The notes under the pieces are model-generated. The model searched no databases and was not told where the DNA came from. It saw only the letters and a program-made list of their open reading frames with translations. DNA of 64,000 nt, taken from Streptomyces sp. CA-278952 (lineage in GTDB: Bacteria; Actinomycetota; Actinomycetes; Streptomycetales; Streptomycetaceae). How positions within the stretch are numbered: the first letter of the stretch is position 1; the number at the start of each line of letters is the position of its first letter. Positions 42,918 to 51,697 of this stretch are shown piece after piece. A program made the position numbers and the translations under genes. The DNA is taken from the NCBI RefSeq assembly GCF_028747205.1, contig NZ_CP112880.1, forward strand, positions 2,418,001 through 2,482,000, read 5' to 3'.

Positions 42918-44062
42918 GACCGGTCCTTCTCGGTGGCCGGGGCGGAGGCCCCGGGGGCGGGCAGGGAGAGGCGGAGATCGATCAGCCGGTGGGTGGAGAG
43001 GGCGGCGGGCGGGTCCTGGACGGACTGCCGGTGCAGGTCGATCCGGGGCGAGACGAACGCCCAGTCGAGCCGCCAGAGCGCCGGGCCGCTCACCGGGAAG
43101 GTCGCCGGGTAGACCGAGTCCCCCGCGTCGGCGGCGTCCCGCAGCCCGTCGAACCAGCGCAGGTCCCCGGTGCCCGGCAGCACGTTGAGGTCCCCGGCGA
43201 GCACCACCGGGTGGCCGTTGGCGTCGAGGTCCTCGCGCAGCGCCTCGAAGTGCCTCTCGCGGCGCTCCGAGAGCTGTCGTACGGAGCGGTGGTAGGCGGG
43301 GGTCAGCGGGTTGCGGTCGACGTTCAGCAGATCGGGCAGATGGGTGTTGTAGAGGGACAGGGTCCGGCCGTCGACGTCGATGTCGGTGCGCAGGACGCGG
43401 ACGTTCCAGTAGTCGGCCCAGGAGGTGTCGGGCGGGGCGAGCCCGTCCGGGCGCAGGGCCCGCGCCGAGGTGATCGGGAAGCGGGACAGGGTGAGGAACT
43501 CGCCCTCGGTGGCGATGTGGAAGCCGGGGAACTCCTTACGGAGCCTGGCCAGGTCGTCGATCGGCGCGGGTTCGTCGCCCCGGGCGTTCTGGTACTCCTG
43601 GAGGAGGTAGACGTCGGCGGAGCGGGACTTGAGGTACGCGTAGAACGCGTCGGTGTCGCTGTCCTGGTCCCAGAAGAAGGTGTTCCAGCTGACCACCCTC
43701 AGGGCGTCCGGGGGGACGGCGGGCTGCCCGCGCAGGAGCGCCCCGGGATGCAGCCCGGTCTGCCAGGAGCCGAGGAGCAACGAGAGCAGGACGACGCTCA
43801 CCGCGGCCCGCCTGCCGTGCCGGATCAGGGCGGCCGGGATCAGCAGGGCGAGCGGGACCAGCAGATGGAGGACGGGCGGGGCGAGGCCGAGACCGTTCCA
43901 CGCCCACCACCGGCCGCTGAGGAGGGCGCGGGCGGCGACGAACAGGGCCCACAGGACGGCGACGGCGAGCAGCAGCCGGCCGGGCCAGCGGCGGGGCGGC
44001 CCTGCGGGCTCGGGCGGCGCGGCCGGATCTGCCACCGGTCCCGGAGTGAGGGTCCCGGTCAT
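42914..44062 (-). CDS. Membrane-anchored EEP-family protein, VanJ-like (2), altered last motif
   Basis: A 382-residue paralogue of the other EEP protein of the cluster. Three helices lie at residues 28-100, then VVSWNTFFWDQD at 123-134, VYLLQEYQNA at 151-160, LAGDLNVLPG and RLDWAFVS. The final motif, normally SDH, reads ALSTHRLID, so the Asp is replaced by Thr; the His is kept. Activity may be reduced or changed. ATG 44062 overlaps the stop of the upstream glycosyltransferase (ATGA). Confidence 0.78.
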   Translation of the reverse strand: MTGTLTPGPVADPAAPPEPAGPPRRWPGRLLLAVAVLWALFVAARALLSGRWWAWNGLGLAPPVLHLLVPLALLIPAALIRHGRRAAVSVVLLSLLLGSWQTGLHPGALLRGQPAVPPDALRVVSWNTFFWDQDSDTDAFYAYLKSRSADVYLLQEYQNARGDEPAPIDDLARLRKEFPGFHIATEGEFLTLSRFPITSARALRPDGLAPPDTSWADYWNVRVLRTDIDVDGRTLSLYNTHLPDLLNVDRNPLTPAYHRSVRQLSERRERHFEALREDLDANGHPVVLAGDLNVLPGTGDLRWFDGLRDAADAGDSVYPATFPVSGPALWRLDWAFVSPRIDLHRQSVQDPPAALSTHRLIDLRLSLPAPGASAPATEKDRS

Positions 44063-45090
44063 GTGGCGGCCCGCACCGGCGCGAGGTGCTCCCCCGGCTC
44101 GTACAGCCGGCGGAAGCGGCGGGAGGTCAGCCACTGGAGGACGCCGATACCCGCGCCCGCCGCGATGACCGCGTTGACCACGGTGTGCGTGCAGGCGAAG
44201 TAGGCGGCGAACAGGGGGCCCCGGCGGTGCAGGACGAAGCGGTGGAGGGCGGTGTCCGCCAGCAGGGTGAAGGCCAGCAGGGCGGCGGGGGCGAGCAGCC
44301 AGGGCAGGGCGATCAGGCCGAGCGGCAGGGTCAGCAGGGCGAGCAGGGCCGCGACGCTGGCTGACGCGCGCGGTCCGGTGGCGATGCCGCCGGGAAGGTC
44401 GCCGCGGCGGACGTACAGCGGGATGTGCAGCCGGGTGCGGTGGAAGACCTTGCGCAGCACGACGCGCCAGGTGTCGTCGTGGTCGTGCCGCCCGCGCACG
44501 GTGGTGGAGCTGTGGACCTCGTAACTCCGGCAGATCCGGGCGGCGTAGTCACCGTCCTCGGTGTGCCGCAGCCGGGGGTTGAAGGGGCCGATCTCGGCGA
44601 AGACCCGGGCGGGCATGGCGCAGATCGCGGTGTGCAGGGTGCCGATGCGGCCCTCGGTCTCGGCGAGCCAGTAGAACTGGTGGAGGCAGCGGTACTCCTC
44701 GATCAGGCTGTCCCGGATGAGGGGTTCGGCGTCGTAGGTGCCGCAGACCGCGCCGATGCGGGGGTCGGAGTCGAGCAGGGCGACGGCGTTCGCGATGGCG
44801 TCCGGCTCCATCGCCACGTCGGAGTCGACGAACACGATGATCTCGCCCCGGGCGTGGGCCGCCCCGGTGTTGCGGGTGGTGGCCACTCCGCTGTTGACGC
44901 CGGTGCTGATCACCCGGACGCCGCAGGCCTCGGCGACGGCGACCGAGTCGTCGGTGGAGCAGTCGTCGATCAGCAGCACCTCCAGCGGTTCGTAGGTCTG
45001 GGCGAGCGCGGCGCGCAGGCAGAGTTCCAGCGCGCGGCCGTAGTTGTAGTTGGGGACGACGACGGAGACGAGCGGTTGCTTCCGGTTCAT
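44059..45090 (-). CDS. Glycosyltransferase family 2 with C-terminal membrane helices (1)
   Basis: A 343-residue GT-A enzyme. It has VSVVVPNYNYGRALELCLRA, the nucleotide site LLIDDCSTDDS, the metal motif IIVFVDSDVAMEPDA and HTEDGDYAARI for the catalytic base. Three or four hydrophobic helices follow residue 240, so it works at the membrane, probably on a lipid carrier. A paralogue of the glycosyltransferase that heads the cluster. Confidence 0.88.
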   Translation of the reverse strand: MNRKQPLVSVVVPNYNYGRALELCLRAALAQTYEPLEVLLIDDCSTDDSVAVAEACGVRVISTGVNSGVATTRNTGAAHARGEIIVFVDSDVAMEPDAIANAVALLDSDPRIGAVCGTYDAEPLIRDSLIEEYRCLHQFYWLAETEGRIGTLHTAICAMPARVFAEIGPFNPRLRHTEDGDYAARICRSYEVHSSTTVRGRHDHDDTWRVVLRKVFHRTRLHIPLYVRRGDLPGGIATGPRASASVAALLALLTLPLGLIALPWLLAPAALLAFTLLADTALHRFVLHRRGPLFAAYFACTHTVVNAVIAAGAGIGVLQWLTSRRFRRLYEPGEHLAPVRAAT

Positions 45091-45118
45091 GGGGCGGCGC
45101 CTTCGGGCGGTCGGTGGG

Positions 45119-46243
45119 TCATGCGGACGCTTGCGGGAGGAGGAGGGCGAGGGCGACGAGCACCGCCCACAGCGCCGCGTTGACGAGCGTGGCGCGGTCC
45201 CGGAAGAGGACGTGGACGGGGTTGCCGCCGCCCTCCTCGACGAGGAGGAGCTGGAGGTAGCGGGCGAGGCCGAAGACGGCGCAGGGGGCGGAGAGCAGGG
45301 TGACGAGGGAGGCCCCGGCGGCGAGGGCCGCGTCGTCGCGCAGGTAGAGCACGTAACTGACGGCGGTCAGCACGGCGACCAGGACGACGAGGTGGTCGAG
45401 GAAGGCGAGCGTGTAGCCGCGCAGGGCGGGGCGGTGGGCGCGGCCCGCCGCCGTCATCTCGTGCCGGCGTTTGCCGAGCGCCAGCATCAGGCAGAGCGAG
45501 AAGACGCACAGCGCCAGCCATTCGGACATCCGGGCGCCGACGAGCAGCGACCCCTGGACGAGCCGCAGCACGAAGCCGGTCGCCACGATGAACGCGTCCA
45601 CCAGCGGTACGTGTTTGAGCCCCTGGGAGTAGGCGAGGCTCAGCGCCAGGTAGAGGGCGGTGGGCCACCACAGCCAGGCGGGCCCGGCCACCGCCCAGCC
45701 GGTCAGCGACAGGGCCAGGACGCCGGTCAGCGCTCCGGCGGCGGCGGTGGACACCTGGCCGGAGGCGATCGGGCGGTGGCGTTTGACCGGGTGCAGCCGG
45801 TCCCGCTCCCGGTCGGCGAGGTCGTTGACGACGTAGACGAGCGCGGAGGCGAGGGTGAAGCCGAGGACGGCCCAGCCGGTGCGCAGGAAGGCGGCGGTCC
45901 CCCAGGGGTGGGTGTCGAGCAGGGCCAGCGGGACGACGGCCAGGTTCTTCACCCACTGGCCGGGGCGCAGGAGGGCGAGGAGGTCGCGGGGGCGGTTGCG
46001 GCGGCGACGGCCCCGTACGTCGGTCGCGCTCGTGGTCGTGGTCGTCGTCGCGCTCGTGGTCGTGGTCGTGGTCGTGATGATCGCGCTCGCGCTCGTGGTC
46101 GCGGTCACGGTCGGTAGCGGCTCAAGCGGCTGAAGCGGTTCTACGGCGATGGGTTCGGGCAGGGCGGTGAGGTCGGCGGGTTCGGGCTCGGGCGGGACTG
46201 CCACCACGCGCACGGGCGCGGGTGAGGACCGGGTGATGTCCAC
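45119..46243 (-). CDS. UbiA-family prenyltransferase, decaprenyl-phosphate phosphoribosyltransferase-like
   Basis: A 374-residue membrane protein. Residues 1-80 are a soluble extension rich in Pro, Glu and then Thr (ATTTTTTSATD), encoded by a hexanucleotide-like repeat, ending RGRRRRNRPRD. The UbiA core with eight or nine helices has RPGQWVKNLAVVPLALL and the Mg-diphosphate motif NDLADRERDRLHPVKRHRP, the form found in DPPR synthases that move phosphoribose onto polyprenyl phosphate. It may build the lipid-linked pentose or attach another head group. GGAG lies before the GTG start. Confidence 0.82.
   Translation of the reverse strand: MDITRSSPAPVRVVAVPPEPEPADLTALPEPIAVEPLQPLEPLPTVTATTSASAIITTTTTTTSATTTTTTSATDVRGRRRRNRPRDLLALLRPGQWVKNLAVVPLALLDTHPWGTAAFLRTGWAVLGFTLASALVYVVNDLADRERDRLHPVKRHRPIASGQVSTAAAGALTGVLALSLTGWAVAGPAWLWWPTALYLALSLAYSQGLKHVPLVDAFIVATGFVLRLVQGSLLVGARMSEWLALCVFSLCLMLALGKRRHEMTAAGRAHRPALRGYTLAFLDHLVVLVAVLTAVSYVLYLRDDAALAAGASLVTLLSAPCAVFGLARYLQLLLVEEGGGNPVHVLFRDRATLVNAALWAVLVALALLLPQASA
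46023..46114 (-). repeat. Simple GTCGTG/GTCGCG repeat coding the Thr-rich linker
   Basis: Imperfect runs of GTCGTG and GCGCTC on the plus strand encode Thr, Ser and Ala runs near the N-terminus of the UbiA protein. The unit is a multiple of three, so length can vary without a frameshift. Confidence 0.85.
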
Positions 46244-46260
46244 GGCAGGGCTCCAGGGGA

Positions 46261-47307
46261 TCAGAAGAAGACCTTGGCCAGGCCGAGCGCCCCTTGGCGC
46301 CACGGGTCCCGGCTGGTCCGGCCGGCTCCGGGAGCGGGTGTACCGGCCCCCCGCTGGGTGCGCCACCACGCGTACGTGCCGAGGATGGCGTCCTGGTTGG
46401 AGAGCGCGGGACGGAAGCCGAGCCGTTCGGTGGCCCGGCCGATGTCCACGTAACTGTCGTCGAGGAGCTTGAAGAGCAGCCGCCCGTAGACCGGGGAGAG
46501 CTTGGTGCGCTCCAGCAGGCGCAGGACCGCGAGTGCCGGTGCTGCCGGCAGCGGGACCACGCGTTTGCCGTGCCCGGCCGCGTCCAGCACGGCCTGGAAG
46601 TCCTCGCGCAGGGTGCCGAATTCGGCGGCGCCCAGGTTGTAGACGTCGTTCGCGATCTCGGGCGGGGCGTTCAGGGCGAGCACCACGGCGTCGACGAGGT
46701 CGGCCATGCCGAACATCTGGATGCGGACGTCGCCCCGGCCGAGGACCGGGAAGTTGCGGCGCTCCTCGGCCCATTCGAAGAGCATCGAGAAGAGGCCCAT
46801 GCGGCCGGGCCCGAGGAAGGTCTTGGGGCGCAGCACCGGCAGGCACATCCCGCGCGCCCGGAACTCCTCGCAGACCTCCTCCGCCTCGGCCTTGGCCCTG
46901 CTGTACGGGTCGACGGGCTCGCGGGGGTGCTCCTCCGGGGTGGGGACCTGTTTGGGGAGCCCGTAGACGGCGGTGGAGGAGATGTGCACGACCCGGTCGA
47001 TCCGGGCCCGGTGCGCGGCGGTCAGGACGGTGCGGGTGCCGTCGACGGTGATGGAGCGGATCTGGTCGACGGGGTAGCTGGGCAGGGCGGCGGCGCAGTG
47101 CACCAGCGCGTGAGCCCCGTCGAAGGCGCGGGCGAGCGCCGCCGCGTCGCGGATGTCGGCGACGATGTGGCGGGCGCCGGCGGGCGGGCGGGGGTCGTCT
47201 CGCAGGTCGACGCCGACGACGTCGTGGCCGTCGGCGGCGAGCCGGGCCACCAGGTGGGAGCCGAGCATGCCGGCGGCTCCGGTGACGGCGATGGTCAGGC
47301 CGCCCAT
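46261..47307 (-). CDS. NAD-dependent sugar epimerase/reductase
   Basis: A 348-residue extended short-chain dehydrogenase. The Rossmann motif is VTGAAGMLGSHLVARL, the serine is in VVHISSTAVYG, and the Tyr/Lys pair is in VDPYSRAKAEAEE. Likely acts on a nucleotide- or lipid-linked sugar of the cluster, for instance as the 2-epimerase-type reductase partner of the DPPR-synthase-like protein (DprE-like logic, though it is not a DprE2 homologue by eye). It overlaps the aminotransferase stop by 13 bases. Confidence 0.82.
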   Translation of the reverse strand: MGGLTIAVTGAAGMLGSHLVARLAADGHDVVGVDLRDDPRPPAGARHIVADIRDAAALARAFDGAHALVHCAAALPSYPVDQIRSITVDGTRTVLTAAHRARIDRVVHISSTAVYGLPKQVPTPEEHPREPVDPYSRAKAEAEEVCEEFRARGMCLPVLRPKTFLGPGRMGLFSMLFEWAEERRNFPVLGRGDVRIQMFGMADLVDAVVLALNAPPEIANDVYNLGAAEFGTLREDFQAVLDAAGHGKRVVPLPAAPALAVLRLLERTKLSPVYGRLLFKLLDDSYVDIGRATERLGFRPALSNQDAILGTYAWWRTQRGAGTPAPGAGRTSRDPWRQGALGLAKVFF

Positions 47308-48743
47308 CGCGACACCGCCTTGTCCTTGAGGAAGGCGGTGAGCAGCCGGTTCATGCCCTTGGCCAGGGTCTTGTCGAAGGCGTCGAGGAAGATCTCCACC
47401 TCGTCGGCTCCGGCGACCAGGCAGGGCGCGGCCACCAGGGGGCTGCGGCCGTTGAGCGTGTAGTACATGTACACGTCGTGGTCGTGGTACATCGCGTTGA
47501 CGACCGCGCAGGTGATGACCTTGGTGCGCAGCAGCGGGTCGCGGGCCAGTCCGCCGGGGGCGATCTTCGCGGCGAGGTCCAGGAGGCGGGGGCCGCCGTC
47601 GAGGAAGATCCCGTACAGCGCTCCGGCGCCCCGGACGTCCGCGATGATGTCGGGGTACTGCTTGCGCAGCCGCTCCAGGCCCGGGGCGAGGACGCGTTCG
47701 ATGGCCCGGGCGCGGGCCGGGTAGTCGTCCTCGACGGCGATGTTGACGGCTTCCAGCGCGGTGGCGGTCTCCTCGCCGAAGCCGTAGTAGGTGGTGCTGG
47801 TGGACTGGAGCATGGCGTCGCCGAGGCTGTCGTAGGCCTTGCGGAAGACGGGTTCGCGGGCGACGAAGGCGGAGACGGAGGACTTGCCGCCGCCGAAGGA
47901 CTTCGAGGTGGTCACCACGTCCGGCACGAGCCCGGGGTAGCGCATGAAGTGGAAGAGGCTGCCCGTCTTGCCCCAGCCGGTGTAGATCTCGTCGAAGATC
48001 AGCACGATCTTCTCCTCGGTGCACAACTCCCTGACGCCACGCAGGAATTCCTCGGAGCACTCCGTCATCGTGGAGGCGGAGAAGGGTTCGATGAGGAGTG
48101 CGTAGACGTCGCAGCGGCCCTTGGCGTCCCGGGCTGCGGCGACCGCTTCCCGTACGGAGTCGAGGTCGCCGTAGCGGAAGGCGGAGACGCCGGGTATGCC
48201 GGGGAAGGCGAAGCTGTTCTGGGCGCTGCCGGTGAGGCTGCCGGAGCCCAGCAGCTTGCCGTGGAAGCTGATGTCGGCGTGCAGGATCTGCTGCCGGCGG
48301 CCGCCGTGGTACTTGTACGCGAGTTTCACCGCGCCCTCGACGGCCTCGGCCCCCGAGTTGGGGAAGAACGAGAGGTTCAGGTCGCCGGGGAGGAGCTGGG
48401 CGAGGTTGTGGCCGAGGGCGGCGATGTAGGGCGAGAAGTAGGTCTTGTGGACCTCCATCCGGCGCTGTTCCTGGAAGCGGCGGCGGGCGGCGAGGATCCG
48501 CGGGTGGTTGTGGCCGTGGTTGAGGACGCCGACGCCGCCGGTGAAGTCGAGGATGCGGCGGCCGTCGCGGGTGTGGATCCAGGATCCCTCGGCGTGGTCG
48601 ACGAGTTCCCGGCCGAAGCCGAAGGAGGTCATCAGGGAGACCTGGCTCTTGTTGACGTGGGAGCGGTACAGCTCGTGCACCTGGCTCGTCGACAGTTGTT
48701 CGCAGTCGTCCACGGTGAGCAGGGGGGTGGCGTCGGAGGTCAT
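47295..48743 (-). CDS. Class III PLP-dependent aminotransferase
   Basis: A 482-residue aminotransferase of the diaminobutyrate/ornithine type. It has DFTGGVGVLNHGHNHPRIL, NSGAEAVEGAVKLAYKYHG, the Asp of FDEIYTGWGKTG and the PLP lysine in VVTTSKSFGGGKSS. It should install or remove an amino group on a keto acid or sugar precursor for the cluster's product. The ATG overlaps the stop of the flippase-like gene (ATGA). Confidence 0.88.
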   Translation of the reverse strand: MTSDATPLLTVDDCEQLSTSQVHELYRSHVNKSQVSLMTSFGFGRELVDHAEGSWIHTRDGRRILDFTGGVGVLNHGHNHPRILAARRRFQEQRRMEVHKTYFSPYIAALGHNLAQLLPGDLNLSFFPNSGAEAVEGAVKLAYKYHGGRRQQILHADISFHGKLLGSGSLTGSAQNSFAFPGIPGVSAFRYGDLDSVREAVAAARDAKGRCDVYALLIEPFSASTMTECSEEFLRGVRELCTEEKIVLIFDEIYTGWGKTGSLFHFMRYPGLVPDVVTTSKSFGGGKSSVSAFVAREPVFRKAYDSLGDAMLQSTSTTYYGFGEETATALEAVNIAVEDDYPARARAIERVLAPGLERLRKQYPDIIADVRGAGALYGIFLDGGPRLLDLAAKIAPGGLARDPLLRTKVITCAVVNAMYHDHDVYMYYTLNGRSPLVAAPCLVAGADEVEIFLDAFDKTLAKGMNRLLTAFLKDKAVSRWAA

Positions 48744-49813
48744 GCGGCTCCTTCCTGGAGCGCGGGTCGGGGGGTGGGCAGGGGTCCGGCGGCGCGGGCC
48801 CACGCGAGTGCGGCGCCGGTGGCGGCCACCTCGCTGAGCACGCAGACCAGCCGGCTGGCGATGACGGCCGCGGTGGCGGCGGACAGCGGCATGACCGCGC
48901 CGAGGGGCGCGAGGAGGACGAGTTCGCGGGCGCCCCAGCCGTCGGGCAGGACGAAGGCGAGGCTTCCGGCGACGGTCGCCAGGGCGAAGCCGCCGACGCA
49001 GACCGGCAGGGAGAGCAGCGGCGGGGCGCCGAGGAGCACGACGATCGCCCACAGGTGGAGTCCGGAGACGGCCCAGGAGGCGCAGGCCCAGCCGATGGAG
49101 AGCCGCAGGGCCCGGGGCGAGCCCTCGGCGGCTCCGTCCGGGCGGCGGGCCAGCCGCATCGTCCACGCGACGAGGCGGCCCACCCAGCCGGGCCGAGCCA
49201 CGGCGGCGGCGGCGAGCAGGACGAGCGGCGCGAAGACCCAGGCGCCCGTGCCGAACACGGCCGGTGCGACGAGGAGTCCGGCGGCGGCCCCGGTGGTCAT
49301 CCCGATGACGAGGCCGAGGCCGAAGGCGGCGATCATCCGCTCGGGGGCGATGCCGAGGGCCTTGCCGAGCTGGATGTGGGCGAGGACGCCCCAGATGCGG
49401 CCGGGGACGAATTTACTGATGACGCCGATGAAGAAGATCCGGGCGGTGTCGCTGGTACGGGCCGTGGAGCCGCCGTCCACGACGAGGACCCGCCAGGACA
49501 GCATCGACAGGACGAGCCCGGCCGCGTTGGCGAGGAGGGCGGCGGCGAGCAGCAGCACTCCCCCGGGCCGGCCTGCGGCCTCGGCCATCTCCGTACCGGC
49601 GCCGCGCAGCGAACCGCCCACGGCGAAGCAGGTCGCCGCGATGAGCACGAGGGCGGCGGCCGTACGCAGCAGCCGGGCGCGGCGGGAGGGACGGGCCGCG
49701 GCTTCGGGCACCTCCGCTCCGGCCTCGGGTGGCCCGGCCTCTGGCGTCCCGGGCCCGGCCTCGGGCGCCCCCGCCCCGGCGACCCCGGGCCCCTGGTCCA
49801 CTCCGGCGCTCAC
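48740..49813 (-). CDS. Flippase-like membrane protein (lysylphosphatidylglycerol synthase TM / UPF0104)
   Basis: A 357-residue membrane protein with a Pro/Ala/Glu-rich N-terminus (residues 1-40) and about eight helices. It has KFVPGRIWGVLAHIQLGKAL and LPDGWGARELVLLAPLGAVM, motifs of the UPF0104/AglD-like group that lacks the aminoacyl transferase half. Such proteins are proposed to flip or modify polyprenyl-linked sugars. The GTG overlaps the GT2 stop (GTGA). Confidence 0.8.
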   Translation of the reverse strand: MSAGVDQGPGVAGAGAPEAGPGTPEAGPPEAGAEVPEAAARPSRRARLLRTAAALVLIAATCFAVGGSLRGAGTEMAEAAGRPGGVLLLAAALLANAAGLVLSMLSWRVLVVDGGSTARTSDTARIFFIGVISKFVPGRIWGVLAHIQLGKALGIAPERMIAAFGLGLVIGMTTGAAAGLLVAPAVFGTGAWVFAPLVLLAAAAVARPGWVGRLVAWTMRLARRPDGAAEGSPRALRLSIGWACASWAVSGLHLWAIVVLLGAPPLLSLPVCVGGFALATVAGSLAFVLPDGWGARELVLLAPLGAVMPLSAATAAVIASRLVCVLSEVAATGAALAWARAAGPLPTPRPALQEGAA

Positions 49814-50838
49814 GGAGCGGCCACCGGGGCGGGCCGGTCGCGGCGGCCCCGGACGGAGGGGCCGAAGCGGGGGTCGACCAGCCAGCGCAGCCCGCCGACC
49901 ACAGCGCCGAGGACGAGCGCCAGGTGCACCGCGAAGTGCAGCGCGGTGAAGCGGAGCAGGAAGGGCCACCCCTTGCGGCGGGCCACGAAGCGCGACAGCC
50001 CAATGTCCGCCAGCGCGAAGGCCACGGCGCAGGCCAGGGGCGCGGCGAGCAGCCAGGGGGTGAGCAGCGCGAGCGGGAGGGTGAGCGGGACCAGACCGGC
50101 GGCCAGGACGCCGCCGGTGCGGTTGGCGCGCAGCCCACCGCCGCGCCGGCGCTCGACGGCGGCGACGGGGACGAGCAGTTGGGAGCGGCGGTACTGCTCG
50201 GCGAGCATCGGCAGCAGCCGGTCCACGTCGTCGTGGCGGCCGGTCACCCGCTCGCTGAGGCGGATACGGTGGGTGGCGGCGAGGCGGTCGCTGTACTCGA
50301 CGTCCTCGGAGTCGCGGAGGTTCTCGTCGAAGGGCCCGGTCGCCTCGAAGACGCGGCGCTCGATCGCGGCCAGCGCGAAGAAGGCGGTGCCGACGACTCC
50401 GGCGCTGCGGTGTCGCCAGAAGTGCGCGTGCAGGCAGTGGTAGACCTCCACCGGGCCGTCGTCGAAGAGCGGTTCGGGGTCCAGGACGCCGTGGACGCAG
50501 CCGGTCTCCGGGTCGTCCATCAGCAGGTCGACGGCGTTCTCGATCGCGTCGGGGGCCAGTGCGATGTCGGAGTCGAGGAAGAACAGCACCTGGCCGGCGG
50601 AGGCGGCGACGCCGAGGTTGCGGGCGGCGGAGACCCCCGCGTTGTCCGGGCGGGCGACGAGCACACAGGGGAACTCGCGGGCGATGTCGCGCGAGCGGTC
50701 GGTGCTGGCGTCGTCCACGACGACCACGTCACAAGGGCGCAGCGTCTGGGCATAGACGGATTCCAGGCAGGCCCGCAGGGTCTTCTCGTAGTTGTGGTTG
50801 GGGATGATCACTGACACGGTGGGGCGCTCCCGTGGCAT
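49810..50838 (-). CDS. Glycosyltransferase family 2 with C-terminal membrane helices (2)
   Basis: A 342-residue paralogue of the other GT2. It has TVSVIIPNHNYEKTLRACLE, VVVVDDASTDRS, VLFFLDSDIALAPDAIE and RDSEDVEYSDRL, then hydrophobic helices from about residue 245 to 320. Probably transfers sugar to a lipid carrier. Its start lies inside the end of the 136-codon gene upstream (31-base overlap). Confidence 0.87.
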   Translation of the reverse strand: MPRERPTVSVIIPNHNYEKTLRACLESVYAQTLRPCDVVVVDDASTDRSRDIAREFPCVLVARPDNAGVSAARNLGVAASAGQVLFFLDSDIALAPDAIENAVDLLMDDPETGCVHGVLDPEPLFDDGPVEVYHCLHAHFWRHRSAGVVGTAFFALAAIERRVFEATGPFDENLRDSEDVEYSDRLAATHRIRLSERVTGRHDDVDRLLPMLAEQYRRSQLLVPVAAVERRRGGGLRANRTGGVLAAGLVPLTLPLALLTPWLLAAPLACAVAFALADIGLSRFVARRKGWPFLLRFTALHFAVHLALVLGAVVGGLRWLVDPRFGPSVRGRRDRPAPVAAP

Positions 50839-51218
50839 GGCGGGTCCGGTCCTTTCGGTTCGGGGAGTCGGTGCGGATCCGGACCTCCCAGGGCCGCGGG
50901 CCGCCAGCCGAGGGAGGCGGGGCGCGCGGCGCTCAGGAGGGTCAGGAGGAAGCCCAGCGCGGCCAGTTCGGCATGCACGGAGTCGGGGCTCTCCATGTAG
51001 AGCGCGGCGCGGACCGAGCCGTCCGGGCTCTCGGAGACGTACACATGGACCGGGCCCCCGGGGTGCGGTCCGGCGCTGCGGACGCAGGCCCCGACGCGGT
51101 GGGCGCGCAGCCGCCCGGCAAGGTCCCGTGCCGTCCACCGGTCGGGGTGCGGGGGTTCGGCACGCACCAGGAGCGCGGTCACCAGGAACACGGGGGCGTC
51201 CCGTTCTCCCGGGGTCAC
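50808..51218 (-). CDS. Hypothetical protein at the head of the glycan operon
   Basis: A 136-residue protein not recognised. It has APVFLVTALLVRAEPPHPDR, ARDLAGRLRAHRVGACVRSA and VHVYVSESPDGSVRAALYME, suggesting a small alpha/beta domain, then a hydrophobic segment AALGFLLTLLSAAR and a Pro-rich tail. Its GTG start overlaps the stop of a 27-codon ORF (GTGA), and its end overlaps the GT2 gene, so it is translated as part of the operon. Confidence 0.6.
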   Translation of the reverse strand: MTPGERDAPVFLVTALLVRAEPPHPDRWTARDLAGRLRAHRVGACVRSAGPHPGGPVHVYVSESPDGSVRAALYMESPDSVHAELAALGFLLTLLSAARPASLGWRPAALGGPDPHRLPEPKGPDPPCHGSAPPCQ

Positions 51219-51298
51219 CCCCAGGAGAAGCCCTCCCGGCCCGTGGCGGCGAGTGCGGCCGGCGAGGGGCGGCGGGTCGGGGAACGGAACGCACGCAT
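51215..51298 (-). CDS. 27-residue small ORF, first in the glycan operon
   Basis: A basic peptide starting [18 protein letters not shown] and ending GREGFSWG, with a GAGGAG ribosome binding site 6 bases before its ATG. Its stop overlaps the next gene's start. It could be a leader that couples translation, a small protein, or a peptide substrate; nothing in the sequence decides this. Confidence 0.45.
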   Translation of the reverse strand: MRAFRSPTRRPSPAALAATGREGFSWG

Positions 51299-51697
51299 CG
51301 GGAACTCCTCGAAGATGTAGCGGTGTGTGGATGACTTGTGACGGCCTGATCCTGTCCCCATCGCCGCCCCGGAGGCCACGGTCTCCGGGTGGCCGCGAGT
51401 TGCGGGGCAGCAGGGTGCCAGCTCCGCGGGCGGCCGTACGGGGCCCGCTGCCTGGGACGATGCGGTGGTGGCAGTCAACTGCCAGGCACCTTGCGGCCAT
51501 TGGCTCCACGGGCGGCGACCGTTCCGGCCGCCGCCCGCCTCGGCCTTTCCGGCCACGTGCGGCCTCTCGGAGCCCATCCATCCCGTGGACCTGGTCTATA
51601 CCTTCACAACACGTCGGCCCTACACTCGCGCCCGGTGCTGAAGTGGCGTCCCGTGCGGGAGTGCGTGGACGGCGTGACATCTGCGGGGGAGCCAGAG
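51299..51697. promoter_or_regulatory. Divergent regulatory region of the glycan operon and its regulator
   Basis: No gene is seen in these 399 bases. They must contain the promoters for both the minus-strand glycan operon and the plus-strand regulator. A candidate DasR box is at 51590-51605. The regulator's leader has GGGGGA at 51685-51690. Confidence 0.6.
51590..51605 (+). promoter_or_regulatory. Candidate DasR box upstream of the LuxR/TrmB-type regulator
   Basis: CCTGGTCTATACCTTC has the core GGTCTATACC, identical over ten bases to the core of the nagB box. Flanks agree less (about 11 of 16 with the consensus). It lies 93 bases before the regulator start. Confidence 0.45.
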
